DNA of 37,739 nucleotides from Thiotrichaceae bacterium (GTDB lineage Bacteria; Pseudomonadota; Gammaproteobacteria; Beggiatoales; Beggiatoaceae): contig JALXAQ010000228.1 of assembly GCA_026991885.1 (NCBI GenBank), positions 1 to 37,739 on the forward strand, given 5' to 3'. This document shows, in pieces, positions 7,916-17,185 of the stretch. Position 1 is the first letter of the stretch. Each line of letters opens with the position of its first letter. Under the pieces are notes generated by a model. It saw only the letters and a list, made by a program, of their open reading frames with translations. It made no database searches and had not been told where the DNA came from. The position numbers were made by a program, and so were the translations under genes.

Positions 7916-10258
7916 ATGAGGTTAAAAAAAATGCTGAGACTCTTGACTCTGATAACTTGTTTATCATTATTTTTTAGTGCAACCATTCAAGCGCAGCCAA
8001 TGGACGGTAGTTGTGCCCTCCATAATTTTAAGCCGGTGATGACGGATAAAAATGGTACGCTCGACACTAACCAAGGTGTGTGGGTTTTGCGCCAGGCGGC
8101 GCCCGTGTATTCGACTTTTGACGCAAGCAATTCAACATCAACCCAAGCATTTGGGGAATATTTATTGCCAGTCAAAGTCGCCAAGCATCCTGATACGGGT
8201 GTACAACGTGTACAACTCAAAGAATTTGGAACCGGCACACCCGTTGGGTGGATGGAAGGATATGACTTATTATGTGGTATCAAGCCACTTCAGAGCGATA
8301 AAGGCTTGGATCGCAAAGTGTTTGTTAAAACACCTACCAGTCACGATTACCGCCTGAGTACGGTGCCAGTTTATCCTTCTTATGAAGGACCATGCAACGG
8401 CGATTGTGAACAATTAGCCCGTTTTGAATTGTATTTCATCTTTGCCGAAGATAAGTTACATCGACGTTATCTCGTCTTAAAAGCACACCGGCTAAAAGAT
8501 AAGCCTTTTTCGTCGCTTTCATCGTCGCCGATGGGCTGGGTCAAATATGACCACACGATTCCTTGGGATACAACAATCGGTTTGCGCCCCAAAGAGGAGG
8601 TAGACAATATATCGGCTTACAAAAAACCTGAAGAGATTAATAATCCTAATCAGAAAGACAGTGTTAAAATAGCGGGTGGAAATATCTGGTACACCTATCC
8701 AATCCATATTCCTATACTCGATATCAACAAGGCGCAAAAATATTATCATGCGGCGGCACCGGCTATTGGTGTCGGGGTACATGAAAATGTTCTTTCAAGC
8801 TTGAAATTAGTTGATGTTTTCTTTTTATTGGATGGAACCGCCAGTATGGGTCCCTATATTAAAGCGGCTGGACAGGCAACGCAAGAAATTGCTGAAAATT
8901 TGCGTAATGATCCTAAATTTAAAGAAACTTCTTTCCGTTTTGGTTTTCGAGTTTATCGAGATACTTATGCCGACAGCAGCTTGAAGGAATGTCAGGGGGG
9001 CGTTTGCGAAGGTATGCCTTTATCAGCAGGGACTTGTTCATCAGATAAACAAGCCAGCGAGGCTAATTGGGACGAGTTCAAAGATAAGATTGATGATGTC
9101 ACAGAAACCAGCAATGATAACGATGATTATCCAGAAAAGTTATTTGATGGCTTGCGTCAAACCCTATTTGACATGGCTTCGTGTCCAAAGCGTACTAAAC
9201 TGCTTTTTGTCATTGGAGATCATGGTGATAGGCAACAAGAATGGCCTTCAGAGATTACCGAGGGTTTAAAAGGGTTGGCTGATCGCGTCCTTGTCTTTTT
9301 TATTCAAACACCGAATAATGCCAGTCAGGCACGCCATCCCGGATTGTATCAACAAGTCTATCGCGCTTATAAAAAACAAGCCGATGAAATGCTCAAAAAA
9401 ATCTTACCGCCTGAAATTCAGGCTGAAGGCATAGACGATTATTTTTTGTCTCTCGATCAAAAGCAGTTGAGTACACAAATTGTAGAAGGGGTTAAGCGGT
9501 ATTCGCCAAGTGCTCTCATCAACGAAATTGAACAAGCACTCGCGGGTGGCAAGTCCTTACAGGAAATCATTGATCAATATATAGCAGAAGGTGATATGCC
9601 GGTTATCTATAAAAAATGGCTTCAAGACACTGCCTGCCCCAAACTCGGTCAGCAATGCAAAACCGCCGTGGAACATGGTGTGGTTGAGTTTTATATTCCT
9701 ATTGACGCTGAAAAAATACAAGAAGAAACTTGGATGACGGAGAATCAATTAATGGATTGGTTAGCTCTACTCAAAGCCTTTGAAAATTTGAAGGCACTTC
9801 CGGTCAAAACACAACGGAGAGTGTTTGCTAATCTATTGAGAAAACAAATACAAGACATTATTGGTGGTTATCCGCCCACTAATATTGTGCTGAGTGAATG
9901 GCTAGCGAAGCAACGTAAGCAGGTACTCCCTATGCGTCAAGATAGTCCACTCTTGCAATATAGCTTTGATGATATACGCCGAAAAATCGAAGGATGTGAA
10001 GTGAGTTTGCTAATTAATTGGGTGAGTGAAATCAGGAAGGTGTTGCAAAAGCTGTCCAGTGATTCCACACAAAAAGTGGCGTTTACGCCGATATATCCAA
10101 CGGCTATCTCCTGTCCTTTGAGTGAGAAAGGCAAAAAAGTCCCTGAATCATTAGAATTTGAGCGTTCTGTGCCTCTTGGCCCGGATGATAATTATCGCTA
10201 TGATCATAATCTCTATGGTAAAACGGTCTATTGGTTGCCGGTAGAGTTTTTGCCATAA
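7916..10258 (+). CDS. Exported von Willebrand factor A domain protein with SH3-like N-terminus
   Basis: 780 residues. A signal peptide is clear (MLRLLTLITCLSLFFSATIQAQP); the ATG at 7931, with GATGAGG 5' of it, is an alternative start. Residues about 25-130 look SH3-like, with NQGVWVLR, YSTFDAS and a GWMEGYDLLC motif. A vWA domain spans about 299-500: MIDAS motif LLDGTASM (Asp306), DDYPE near 403 and strand LLFVIGDHGD. The C-terminal 190 residues end in GKTVYWLPVEFLP and are shared with the next gene. vWA domains bind proteins through a metal ion. The SH3-plus-vWA arrangement loosely recalls TssR of Bacteroidetes type VI secretion, but no other secretion gene is here, so I do not assign it. 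Confidence 0.75.
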   Translation: MRLKKMLRLLTLITCLSLFFSATIQAQPMDGSCALHNFKPVMTDKNGTLDTNQGVWVLRQAAPVYSTFDASNSTSTQAFGEYLLPVKVAKHPDTGVQRVQLKEFGTGTPVGWMEGYDLLCGIKPLQSDKGLDRKVFVKTPTSHDYRLSTVPVYPSYEGPCNGDCEQLARFELYFIFAEDKLHRRYLVLKAHRLKDKPFSSLSSSPMGWVKYDHTIPWDTTIGLRPKEEVDNISAYKKPEEINNPNQKDSVKIAGGNIWYTYPIHIPILDINKAQKYYHAAAPAIGVGVHENVLSSLKLVDVFFLLDGTASMGPYIKAAGQATQEIAENLRNDPKFKETSFRFGFRVYRDTYADSSLKECQGGVCEGMPLSAGTCSSDKQASEANWDEFKDKIDDVTETSNDNDDYPEKLFDGLRQTLFDMASCPKRTKLLFVIGDHGDRQQEWPSEITEGLKGLADRVLVFFIQTPNNASQARHPGLYQQVYRAYKKQADEMLKKILPPEIQAEGIDDYFLSLDQKQLSTQIVEGVKRYSPSALINEIEQALAGGKSLQEIIDQYIAEGDMPVIYKKWLQDTACPKLGQQCKTAVEHGVVEFYIPIDAEKIQEETWMTENQLMDWLALLKAFENLKALPVKTQRRVFANLLRKQIQDIIGGYPPTNIVLSEWLAKQRKQVLPMRQDSPLLQYSFDDIRRKIEGCEVSLLINWVSEIRKVLQKLSSDSTQKVAFTPIYPTAISCPLSEKGKKVPESLEFERSVPLGPDDNYRYDHNLYGKTVYWLPVEFLP

Positions 10259-10265
10259 TCCAGAT

Positions 10266-10285
10266 GTCCAAGATAAATCTTGGAC
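10266..10285 (+). repeat. 9-2-9 palindrome, copy A
   Basis: GTCCAAGATAAATCTTGGAC, a perfect 9-bp inverted repeat with a 2-base centre, followed by TCCTAGC. It ends 20 bases before the ATG at 10306 and directly precedes the GAGGGG ribosome binding site. Other copies lie at 20177, 24690 and 32697, with a variant at 15346. Confidence 0.85.
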
Positions 10286-11621
10286 TCCTAGCTGAGGGGT
10301 GAATTATGTTGCACATTTTTATTGGGCTATCACTATTGTTTATCAGTATAGTTGGGTATGCGATACCCACAGTGGGTAGTTGCCTTTTACATAATTTTAA
10401 GCCGGTGATGACGGATAAGCATGGTACTCTCGATACTAACCAAGGTGTGTGGGTTTTGCGCCACGATGCGCCAGTATATCCGACTTTTGATGCTAGCCAT
10501 TCAAGCTCAACCCAAGCATTTGGAGAGTATTTGCTGCCACTCAAAGTTGCTAAGCATCCGTATTCGGGGGTACAACGTGTACAAGTCAGAAAACTGGGAA
10601 CAGATACGCCGCTTGGCTGGATGGAAGGATATGATTTATTATGTCGTATCAAGCCACTTGAGAGCGATAAAGGTTTAGCCCGAAAAGTGTTTGTGAAAAC
10701 GCCTAGCAGTCATTTGCCAGTCTATCCCGCTTATAAAGGATCATGCAATGGCAATTGTGAACAATTATCCCGCTTTGAATTGTATTTTATCTTTGCTGAA
10801 GATAAGATATATCAGCGTTATCTCATCTTAAAGGCACACAGGCTAAAAGATAAGCCTTTTTCTTCGTTCGCATCAAAGCCGATGGGCTGGGTCAAATATG
10901 AGCATACTATTCCTTGGGATACGATTCTTGGCTTGCGCCCCAAAGCGGACAATATCTGGGCTTACACTGAAGATAAAGCCAGTGTCGAAATCGTGGGGGG
11001 AAATATCTGGTACACTTACTCAATCCGTATTCCTATACTTGATATCAAGCCAAATTATTATCAGGTTGCAGGACCAGGAGGCGTTTTTTATATTCCCATT
11101 GACGCTGAAAAAGTCCAAGAAGATGTCTGGATGACGGCGAATCAATTAGCGGATTGGTTGGCTCTACTCAAAGCTTTTGAAAAGCCACTTCCGGTACAAA
11201 AACAACGGGCAGCGTTTGTCTATCGACTGAGAAAACAAATACAAGATTTGATTGGCAGTTATCCGCCAAGTGATATTGTGCTGAGTGAATGGCTAGCGAA
11301 GCAAGGTAAGCAAGTACTAGCTATCCGTGAAGATAGTCCACTTTTACAGTATAGTTTGGACGAGATAGGCCGAAAAATCGAAGACTGTGAGGTGAGTTTG
11401 CTCGTTAATTGGGTGACTGAAATCAGGAAAGTGTTGCAAAAGGTGTCCAATGATTCTAGACAAAAAGTGGCGTTTAGGGCGAAATATCCAACAAGTTCTA
11501 TCTCCTGCCCTTTGAGTGAGAAAGGTAAAAAAGTCCCTGAATCATTAGAATTTGAGCCATCTGCGCCTCTCGGCTCGGATGATAATTATCGTTATGATCA
11601 TAGTATCTATGGTAAAACCGT

Positions 11622-12245
<624 letters not shown>

Positions 12246-12369
12246 CGAGTACAACGGATTAACGGAATAAACGGATTTAAAACATTGATTTTACAAGAAT
12301 AATAAATTTATTTTGTTTTGTTGTATAATTGATACAGGACTATGAAAAATTACTGATAGAGGTTTTAGC

Positions 12370-13173
12370 ATGACAAATTGGGGATTTACACTGAACAACG
12401 TTACAGCAAGTTGGTCCAAAAATAGCAAAAATATATTAGAAAGGGTGAACTTCACATTTGATATTCACAATGCCAGTACAGCAGCCTTACCTTTAATGGG
12501 TCCGAGTGGTGAAGGAAAAAGTACCTTGCTCTATCTGCTCGCCGCCTTAAAGTTGCCCACGGGGGGGACAGTGACTTGGCGCTTTCCTGATGATCCAAAG
12601 ACTTATGTATTCGGTCAAAGTCTCCACACCAAAGACATTGTCCAATTACGTCGTCATCGTTTCGGCTTTGCTTTTCAAAGTAGCACATTGTCTAAGCATT
12701 TAACCGTTATTGAAAACATTGCTTATCCTCTTTTGCTACAGGGCAAAAAATGGGAGCAGGCATTGGAGCTTGCTAAAACCACATTTAAAGATGTCTTGCT
12801 CCCTTCTGAAAAAAAGGATGAAAAGAATTTAAGGGAGTTGATGGAGAGTTTTCCCTCACAACTGTCTGGCGGACAACGACAGCGGGCCGCTTTAGCGCAA
12901 GCGATCATTCATAATCCCAGCGTCCTCTTTGCCGATGAACCGACAGGACAACTCGATGTGAAAACACGTAGACAAGTCATGGCTGTACTCAAACAGTGGC
13001 TAGAAAAGGGAGAAGGAAAACGTTGTTTGATCTGGGTGACTCATCATAATCTGGGTGATTTAAATTTAATGGAACTTAATGATTTACTCTTTATTGAAGA
13101 CAAAAAATGTGAATCACGAGATCGTATTTGGCTAGAAAATTGGATTGATGACAATGAAGGAGTGCAAGCATGA
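12370..13173 (+). CDS. ABC transporter ATP-binding protein (LolD/MacB-type)
   Basis: 267 residues. All nucleotide-binding motifs are present: Walker A GPSGEGKST (44-52), Q-loop FAFQSS, signature LSGGQRQR (from about 165), Walker B VLFADEPT and H-loop Thr-His-His (about 224-226). The order and the DEPTGQLD sequence fit the LolD/FtsE/MacB type that pairs with FtsX-like permeases rather than importers. AGAGG lies upstream of the ATG and a TATAAT hexamer sits at 12324-12329, though no convincing -35 is seen. The gene overlaps the permease by 4 bases (ATGA), so they are translated together. Insertions after Walker A (PDDPKTYVFG) and before the signature make it longer than typical LolD (about 230). 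Confidence 0.9.
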   Translation: MTNWGFTLNNVTASWSKNSKNILERVNFTFDIHNASTAALPLMGPSGEGKSTLLYLLAALKLPTGGTVTWRFPDDPKTYVFGQSLHTKDIVQLRRHRFGFAFQSSTLSKHLTVIENIAYPLLLQGKKWEQALELAKTTFKDVLLPSEKKDEKNLRELMESFPSQLSGGQRQRAALAQAIIHNPSVLFADEPTGQLDVKTRRQVMAVLKQWLEKGEGKRCLIWVTHHNLGDLNLMELNDLLFIEDKKCESRDRIWLENWIDDNEGVQA

Positions 13174-14912
13174 ATAGTTGGCGACTCGCTTGGAAAGAGT
13201 GGTATCGTAGTAATCGGAGCGGTCAACCCAATCGCGATTTCTTATCGTTGACCGTGTTATTGTTTTTAACGTTGACATTAGCCTTACTGTTATGGGGAGG
13301 ACGAGAAGGTCTCCTCAATAAATTTGTCGATGTCTCCGTGGGTAACATCGAAGGCGCTGGTATTCCTATTTGGTTGGCGGCCAATTATACGAATCTTCAC
13401 GGGATTGACAGAAATTTGTTGCAAGCATTACGGGAACAAAATCTCACGCTTTATCCTTATCGTGAAGTGGAATGGCATGAAGTCGATTTGCCCAAGCAAG
13501 ATGGTCCCAAAATTTGGGCAAGCACCAGTGAAGAAAACGTCCCCTTTAATGGTTGGGCTGTTTCATTTCAAGATCCATTATGGCAAATGGGGATGAAAAC
13601 GCCGCCCGATTCCACTTTACCCCTAGAGATTATTCTGAATAGAGGTTTATTTGAGCAATATTTCAACTGTAGCGCATACATCAAGGCACTACAAAAAAAA
13701 CAGGTGTCAATCGCCCAATCCGATAATTTAGAGTGTTTGGCAAACGGGATTTTGTGGTTAGAGATAAAAGTGGGCCGAAATAAGGAATTGCATCCCTTTC
13801 GTATCCATTGGCAACCACATATACCCACCATGGAGAATTTAGCCTTTTTATTTCCACTCAGTACACTGAATACTTTAAAAATGGCTAAACGCCAAAGCGC
13901 TGTTACTTATTACCCGGAACAAGCAAATGATTGCGCCAATGAAAACAATCGCGTGAAAGAGTTAATGATATGGGGATTATCTTATAAATTAATGAGCAAA
14001 TTAAGTGCTTGCTTACGGATTCCCGAGAGAAAACACAGTAGGCTGAGCCTAAAAAAGCCTCTTCCCAAAAGCTGGGTGGCTGAGTGTGCTAAACAAAACG
14101 GTCTTTCTATCAAAGGAAAAGAGGAGCGTCCCTCTCCGCCTTTTATTCAGATAACGGAAGAATTACCGCAAAAGTATTGTTTTCAATATGATGCGGAGGA
14201 TTCTCTCACTATTTCGTGTCAAGGAAATTGTCAACCTTGTCAAGCGATTTCGACAATGGAGGGCGTTGAATGTAGTGATACAAAAGCAAAGATAGACATG
14301 ATTGCTATGACGGGCAGCTATCAGAAAGCGTTTGCTTATGTAGAAAATCGCTTTGTCCTTTCTAGTCAAGTTGACAAACTCAAAAATTTTAGGACAAAAC
14401 AAGGAAAACAAGCGTTTTATATTCCCTCTATTTATGACGATGCCTTGGTTCGCTTTAGATTCATAGATCAAATAATGGGCATACTTCAATGGGCATCGAG
14501 TCCATTTTTTATCATTTTCTTAATTATTCTTTTGCTGGTACAAGTAGGGATAGTTATCAACCATCGCAAGCATAACTATGGCATACTGCTGTCTAAGGGA
14601 GTATCTCGTTGGCAACTGCGCGGCATAGTCGTCATGCAAATCACTCTGAGCTTTGCGGTTGCTATGGTTTGTGCTGTGCTCGTTGACGAGGCAATGCAGT
14701 GGCTGCTGGCTGGGATGTTGGAGAATGTCGCTACCATGAAACCTTATATTGATCATATTATAATTGGTCAATTCGATTTATTGCCACTTTCAATGATGGA
14801 CTATTTCTGGGTAGGGAGTGCTATGCTGCTTGTGTTGTACATTATCAGTGATATTTCACTTCGGGTGATGATTTTAAAACAAGAGAGAGAGCCTGCTTAT
14901 TTGTTTGATTGA
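13170..14912 (+). CDS. FtsX/MacB-like ABC transporter permease
   Basis: 580 residues. The layout is one membrane helix near the N-terminus (about 25-45), a large extracytoplasmic domain of about 380 residues, and three C-terminal helices (FFIIFLIILLLVQVGIVI; ITLSFAVAMVCAVLV; WVGSAMLLVLYIISD). HNYGILLSKGVSRWQLRGI between the first two C-terminal helices is the typical FtsX/MacB coupling segment. The periplasmic domain has several cysteines (C-x2-C at CQGNCQPCQ) that could form disulfides. With the ATPase it likely forms a mechanotransmission-type transporter rather than a channel. No periplasmic adaptor or lipoprotein partner is nearby, so cargo is unknown. Confidence 0.85.
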   Translation: MNSWRLAWKEWYRSNRSGQPNRDFLSLTVLLFLTLTLALLLWGGREGLLNKFVDVSVGNIEGAGIPIWLAANYTNLHGIDRNLLQALREQNLTLYPYREVEWHEVDLPKQDGPKIWASTSEENVPFNGWAVSFQDPLWQMGMKTPPDSTLPLEIILNRGLFEQYFNCSAYIKALQKKQVSIAQSDNLECLANGILWLEIKVGRNKELHPFRIHWQPHIPTMENLAFLFPLSTLNTLKMAKRQSAVTYYPEQANDCANENNRVKELMIWGLSYKLMSKLSACLRIPERKHSRLSLKKPLPKSWVAECAKQNGLSIKGKEERPSPPFIQITEELPQKYCFQYDAEDSLTISCQGNCQPCQAISTMEGVECSDTKAKIDMIAMTGSYQKAFAYVENRFVLSSQVDKLKNFRTKQGKQAFYIPSIYDDALVRFRFIDQIMGILQWASSPFFIIFLIILLLVQVGIVINHRKHNYGILLSKGVSRWQLRGIVVMQITLSFAVAMVCAVLVDEAMQWLLAGMLENVATMKPYIDHIIIGQFDLLPLSMMDYFWVGSAMLLVLYIISDISLRVMILKQEREPAYLFD

Positions 14913-14913
14913 G

Positions 14914-15336
14914 GATATTGGATTCGAGAAGAAGGACGATTAACGCCTGAATCTTTGCGACTCTGCCGACTAGATTTGGCGACTGGCTATATTATGACGG
15001 CACTCTTTGGAATAGCGATGGTGGTGATTGGGAATAGTATTCAAGTCGAAGGCAGTGGCGCGTCGTTGATTATTAATTTAGGCGATATGTTGGTGGGTGA
15101 AATAGGCTTGATTGGGAAATGGCTATTTTTAATAGGTGCTTGGGCTGCGATTTTTAGTAGTTTATTGGGCGTTTGGCAGGGTGTACCTTAGGCATTATTG
15201 GTGCGCTTTTTATTCCGATGTTAGCAGTTACCCTTTTGGTGCTTAATGTCCGGTGACAACGCTTATTTTAGTGTTTATTTTGGTGTTTTTTTTGATGGCA
15301 GGTGTTTTGACTGTTAAGAAAGTGTTGGGATTGTGA
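14914..15336 (+). pseudogene. Nramp-family metal transporter remnant
   Basis: An open stretch right after the permease stop reads YWIREEGRLTPESLRLCRLD, then TGYIMTALFGIAMVVIGNSI, VEGSGASLIINLGDMLVGEI and AAIFSSLLGVWQGVP, matching the middle of Nramp-type Mn/Fe transporters. After the stop at 15191 another frame gives IIGALFIPMLAVTLLVLN, and a further frame ends TLILVFILVFFLMAGVLTVK and a TGA at 15336, the family's last helix. Large parts, including the metal-binding first helices, are missing. The remnant is broken by at least two frame changes and deletions and cannot make a transporter. Confidence 0.75.
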
Positions 15337-15345
15337 GGCAAATAG

Positions 15346-15365
15346 TCCAAAGCTAAAGCTTTGGA
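15346..15365 (+). repeat. 9-2-9 palindrome, variant copy
   Basis: TCCAAAGCTAAAGCTTTGGA is a perfect 9-bp inverted repeat with a 2-base centre, the same architecture as GTCCAAGATAAATCTTGGAC but with a different inner sequence. It ends 36 bases before the ATG at 15402. Confidence 0.7.
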
Positions 15366-15401
15366 TTCCAAGAATAATGCCAAGTCACTTGGAGACGCAA
15401 A

Positions 15402-15533
15402 ATGAATCAAATTAACAATGACAAAATCCGTCATGCTGTTCGTGAACGATATGGAAAAGTTGCTGAATCCGATAATTCGGGATGTGGAAACCTACCGGAC
15501 GAGGTGAAAAAGGATATGAGGGGTACATCATGA
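15402..15533 (+). CDS. 43-residue chimeric ORF with ArsM-like N-terminus
   Basis: The ATG at 15402 opens MNQINNDKIRHAVRERYGKV then AESDNSGCG, which looks like the N-terminus of arsenite SAM-methyltransferase (ArsM). After GCGN it changes to unrelated LPDEVKKDMRGTS and stops. The stop overlaps the next gene's ATG as ATGA (15530-15533), so the short frame could act as a leader that couples translation. It probably arose by a deletion that removed most of an arsM gene. It lacks any methyltransferase core, so it has no predicted enzymatic activity. Confidence 0.5.
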   Translation: MNQINNDKIRHAVRERYGKVAESDNSGCGNLPDEVKKDMRGTS

Positions 15534-15955
15534 ATTTAACTGAAATACCATTTGTCAAAGAGATAGGCATCCAAAAGCTAGCCGATGGAAATTTGGGGTT
15601 GCCATTCAGTGAGAGAGTGCTTAATCATTTGCAAACAATTCATGCGGCGGCACAATTTGCCCTTGCTGAAACGGCTAGTGGAGAGATGTTGCAAATATTG
15701 TTTCCTGATTTAGTTGGTAAGGTTGTTCCAGTTATTAGGGATTCCCAGATGAAATTCAGAAAACCAGCAAGCAAATCAATTGTTGCATATCCAACTGTGC
15801 CTGATGAAAGTGTTGCAAAGTTTAATGAACAATTTTCAAAGAAAGGCCGCGCATCAATTTCAGTCACAGTAGAGGTAAGAGATGCTGAAAATACTATTAC
15901 CTCTACTGGTATATTTAATTGGTTTATACAAGGCATTGAAACCGAAAAAACATAA
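15530..15955 (+). CDS. Hotdog-fold thioesterase-like protein (DUF4442/YiiD C-terminal type)
   Basis: 141 residues from the ATG at 15530, chosen over the upstream in-frame ATG at 15482 because GAGGGG lies just before it and the family begins here. The segment HLQTIHAAAQFALAETASGEM is the helix and turn of DUF4442 hotdog proteins, related to PaaI and acyl-CoA thioesterases, followed by strands SIVAYPTVPDES and SVTVEVRDAENTITSTGIFNW. Such proteins act on acyl-thioesters, but the substrate is unknown. Its start overlaps the short ArsM-like ORF. It is flanked by remnants on the left and a repeat on the right. Confidence 0.75.
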   Translation: MNLTEIPFVKEIGIQKLADGNLGLPFSERVLNHLQTIHAAAQFALAETASGEMLQILFPDLVGKVVPVIRDSQMKFRKPASKSIVAYPTVPDESVAKFNEQFSKKGRASISVTVEVRDAENTITSTGIFNWFIQGIETEKT

Positions 15956-15990
15956 CAATCGCGTTAACTAGGACTGCCAAAAGCGGCGTA

Positions 15991-16055
15991 GGGTGCGTCC
16001 TACGCACCGCTATATTAACGAATATCCTGCGTCAATTGGTGCGTGGGACGCACCC
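15991..16055. repeat. Dispersed-type inverted repeat (18-bp arms, one mismatch)
   Basis: GGGTGCGTCCTACGCACC (15991-16008) pairs with GGTGCGTGGGACGCACCC (16038-16055), 17 of 18 positions, around a 29-base loop. Each arm is itself partly palindromic (GGTGCGT/ACGCACC). It fills most of the spacer before the ATPase gene at 16098 and could end the hotdog transcript. Confidence 0.75.
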
Positions 16056-16097
16056 CATCGAGAAAAAACGTCGTTCTAAGAGGATAAAATAATATAT

Positions 16098-17168
16098 ATG
16101 ATGATTCAATCATTTAGCTTAAAAAATTACCGTTCATTTGTTGAGCATACCCGTATTGAATTACGCCCCCTAACGCTTTTGTTTGGATATAACAATTCTG
16201 GTAAAAGTGGCTTATTGCGTGCTTTGCCATTGATTGCGGATTCACTCAATGGGCAATCATCTCGTACCGCATTGGCATTGGATAGCGCCGCAGTGCGGGG
16301 GAGCCATTTTAGTGATTTGTTATCTCGTCTCGGTGGGAGACAAGAATTTGATTTAGAATTATCTTGGGGGGATGCTGAAATTCATACGCTAAAATGGACA
16401 TTTCGTGAATTGCCAAGGTTGAGGACCCATATTATTTCAAATTTCAGTCTATTAGGCTCAGATAAAACGATACTGATGTCAGCAAAATGGAATCTCGATT
16501 CTTCAACGACTCAAAAACTGAGTAACAAGTATGATGTTCAATTCTGGAAAAATGCGGTTATTTATAAAAAAATACTTAAATTTGAAGGACTTTTACCCTC
16601 ATTTTTGCAGCAGGGGCAATCCGCTTTACCCGCTAAACTGCTGTCTCTCATTGAACAATGTCAGCCATTGAAAAATCTCAATATACAATGGTTAGGTGCG
16701 GTTCGGCATCTACCGATTAGAAATAATCCATTTCAAGGTGCTGCGCCTAAACAGTTAGAAGCAGATGGACGCGGCGCGGCTGATATTTTGGCTTATGATC
16801 AGATTTTTGAAGACTTATTAATCTTACCGAAAGTCTCTGCGTGGTATGAAAAAAATGTGCAACAAAAAATCGTGGTAGAAAAAATGCCTGATCATTTTCA
16901 GATTAAGCTACAAGCTTTAACAAATTCGCCTTTTCAGGTGAATATCGTCGATGTGGGAGAAGGATTGATACAGCTCTTACCAGTACTTGTTGCCGCTACG
17001 ATGGCAAGCGATGGCAGTATTTTAGCGATAGAAGAACCTGAATCACATCTTCACCCACGATATCATGCCGCACTGGCCGAATATTTTTTTGATCTTGCTA
17101 GGCAAGATAATCCTCTTGATAAACGCTCCAAACAATCCCACCATTATAAATCTGGCCGACTCCTTTAA
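16098..17168 (+). CDS. OLD/RecF-like AAA ATPase, probably truncated at the C-terminus
   Basis: 356 residues. The start IQSFSLKNYRSFVEHTRIEL and Walker A GYNNSGKS (30-37) are typical of SMC/RecF/OLD-like ATPases. LAIEEPESHLHPRYHAALAEYF (from about 308, given in part) is the Walker B and following helix. In these proteins that helix is followed by a strand and an ETHSE-type motif. Here the sequence turns to NPLDKRSKQSHHYKSGRLL and stops, 17 bases before the aminotransferase gene. I infer a deletion that removed the end of the ATPase domain and any DUF3696-like tail. It may be a broken member of a family often linked to DNA repair or phage defence. No partner nuclease is adjacent. Confidence 0.75.
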   Translation: MMIQSFSLKNYRSFVEHTRIELRPLTLLFGYNNSGKSGLLRALPLIADSLNGQSSRTALALDSAAVRGSHFSDLLSRLGGRQEFDLELSWGDAEIHTLKWTFRELPRLRTHIISNFSLLGSDKTILMSAKWNLDSSTTQKLSNKYDVQFWKNAVIYKKILKFEGLLPSFLQQGQSALPAKLLSLIEQCQPLKNLNIQWLGAVRHLPIRNNPFQGAAPKQLEADGRGAADILAYDQIFEDLLILPKVSAWYEKNVQQKIVVEKMPDHFQIKLQALTNSPFQVNIVDVGEGLIQLLPVLVAATMASDGSILAIEEPESHLHPRYHAALAEYFFDLARQDNPLDKRSKQSHHYKSGRLL

Positions 17169-17185
17169 ACTCAGGTAATTTAATT

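Noticed and set aside
7916-10258. Naming the vWA protein TssR of type VI secretion
   Set aside because: Only the SH3-plus-vWA layout recalls it; no other type VI gene is in the window.
10104-10652. 182-residue minus-strand ORF across the two vWA paralogues
   Set aside because: It is antisense to two clear coding regions; a similar shadow at 7987-8283 arises because the genes are duplicates.
12324-12329. Perfect TATAAT upstream of the ABC ATPase as a full promoter
   Set aside because: No acceptable -35 hexamer lies at 15-18 bases, so only the hexamer is noted.
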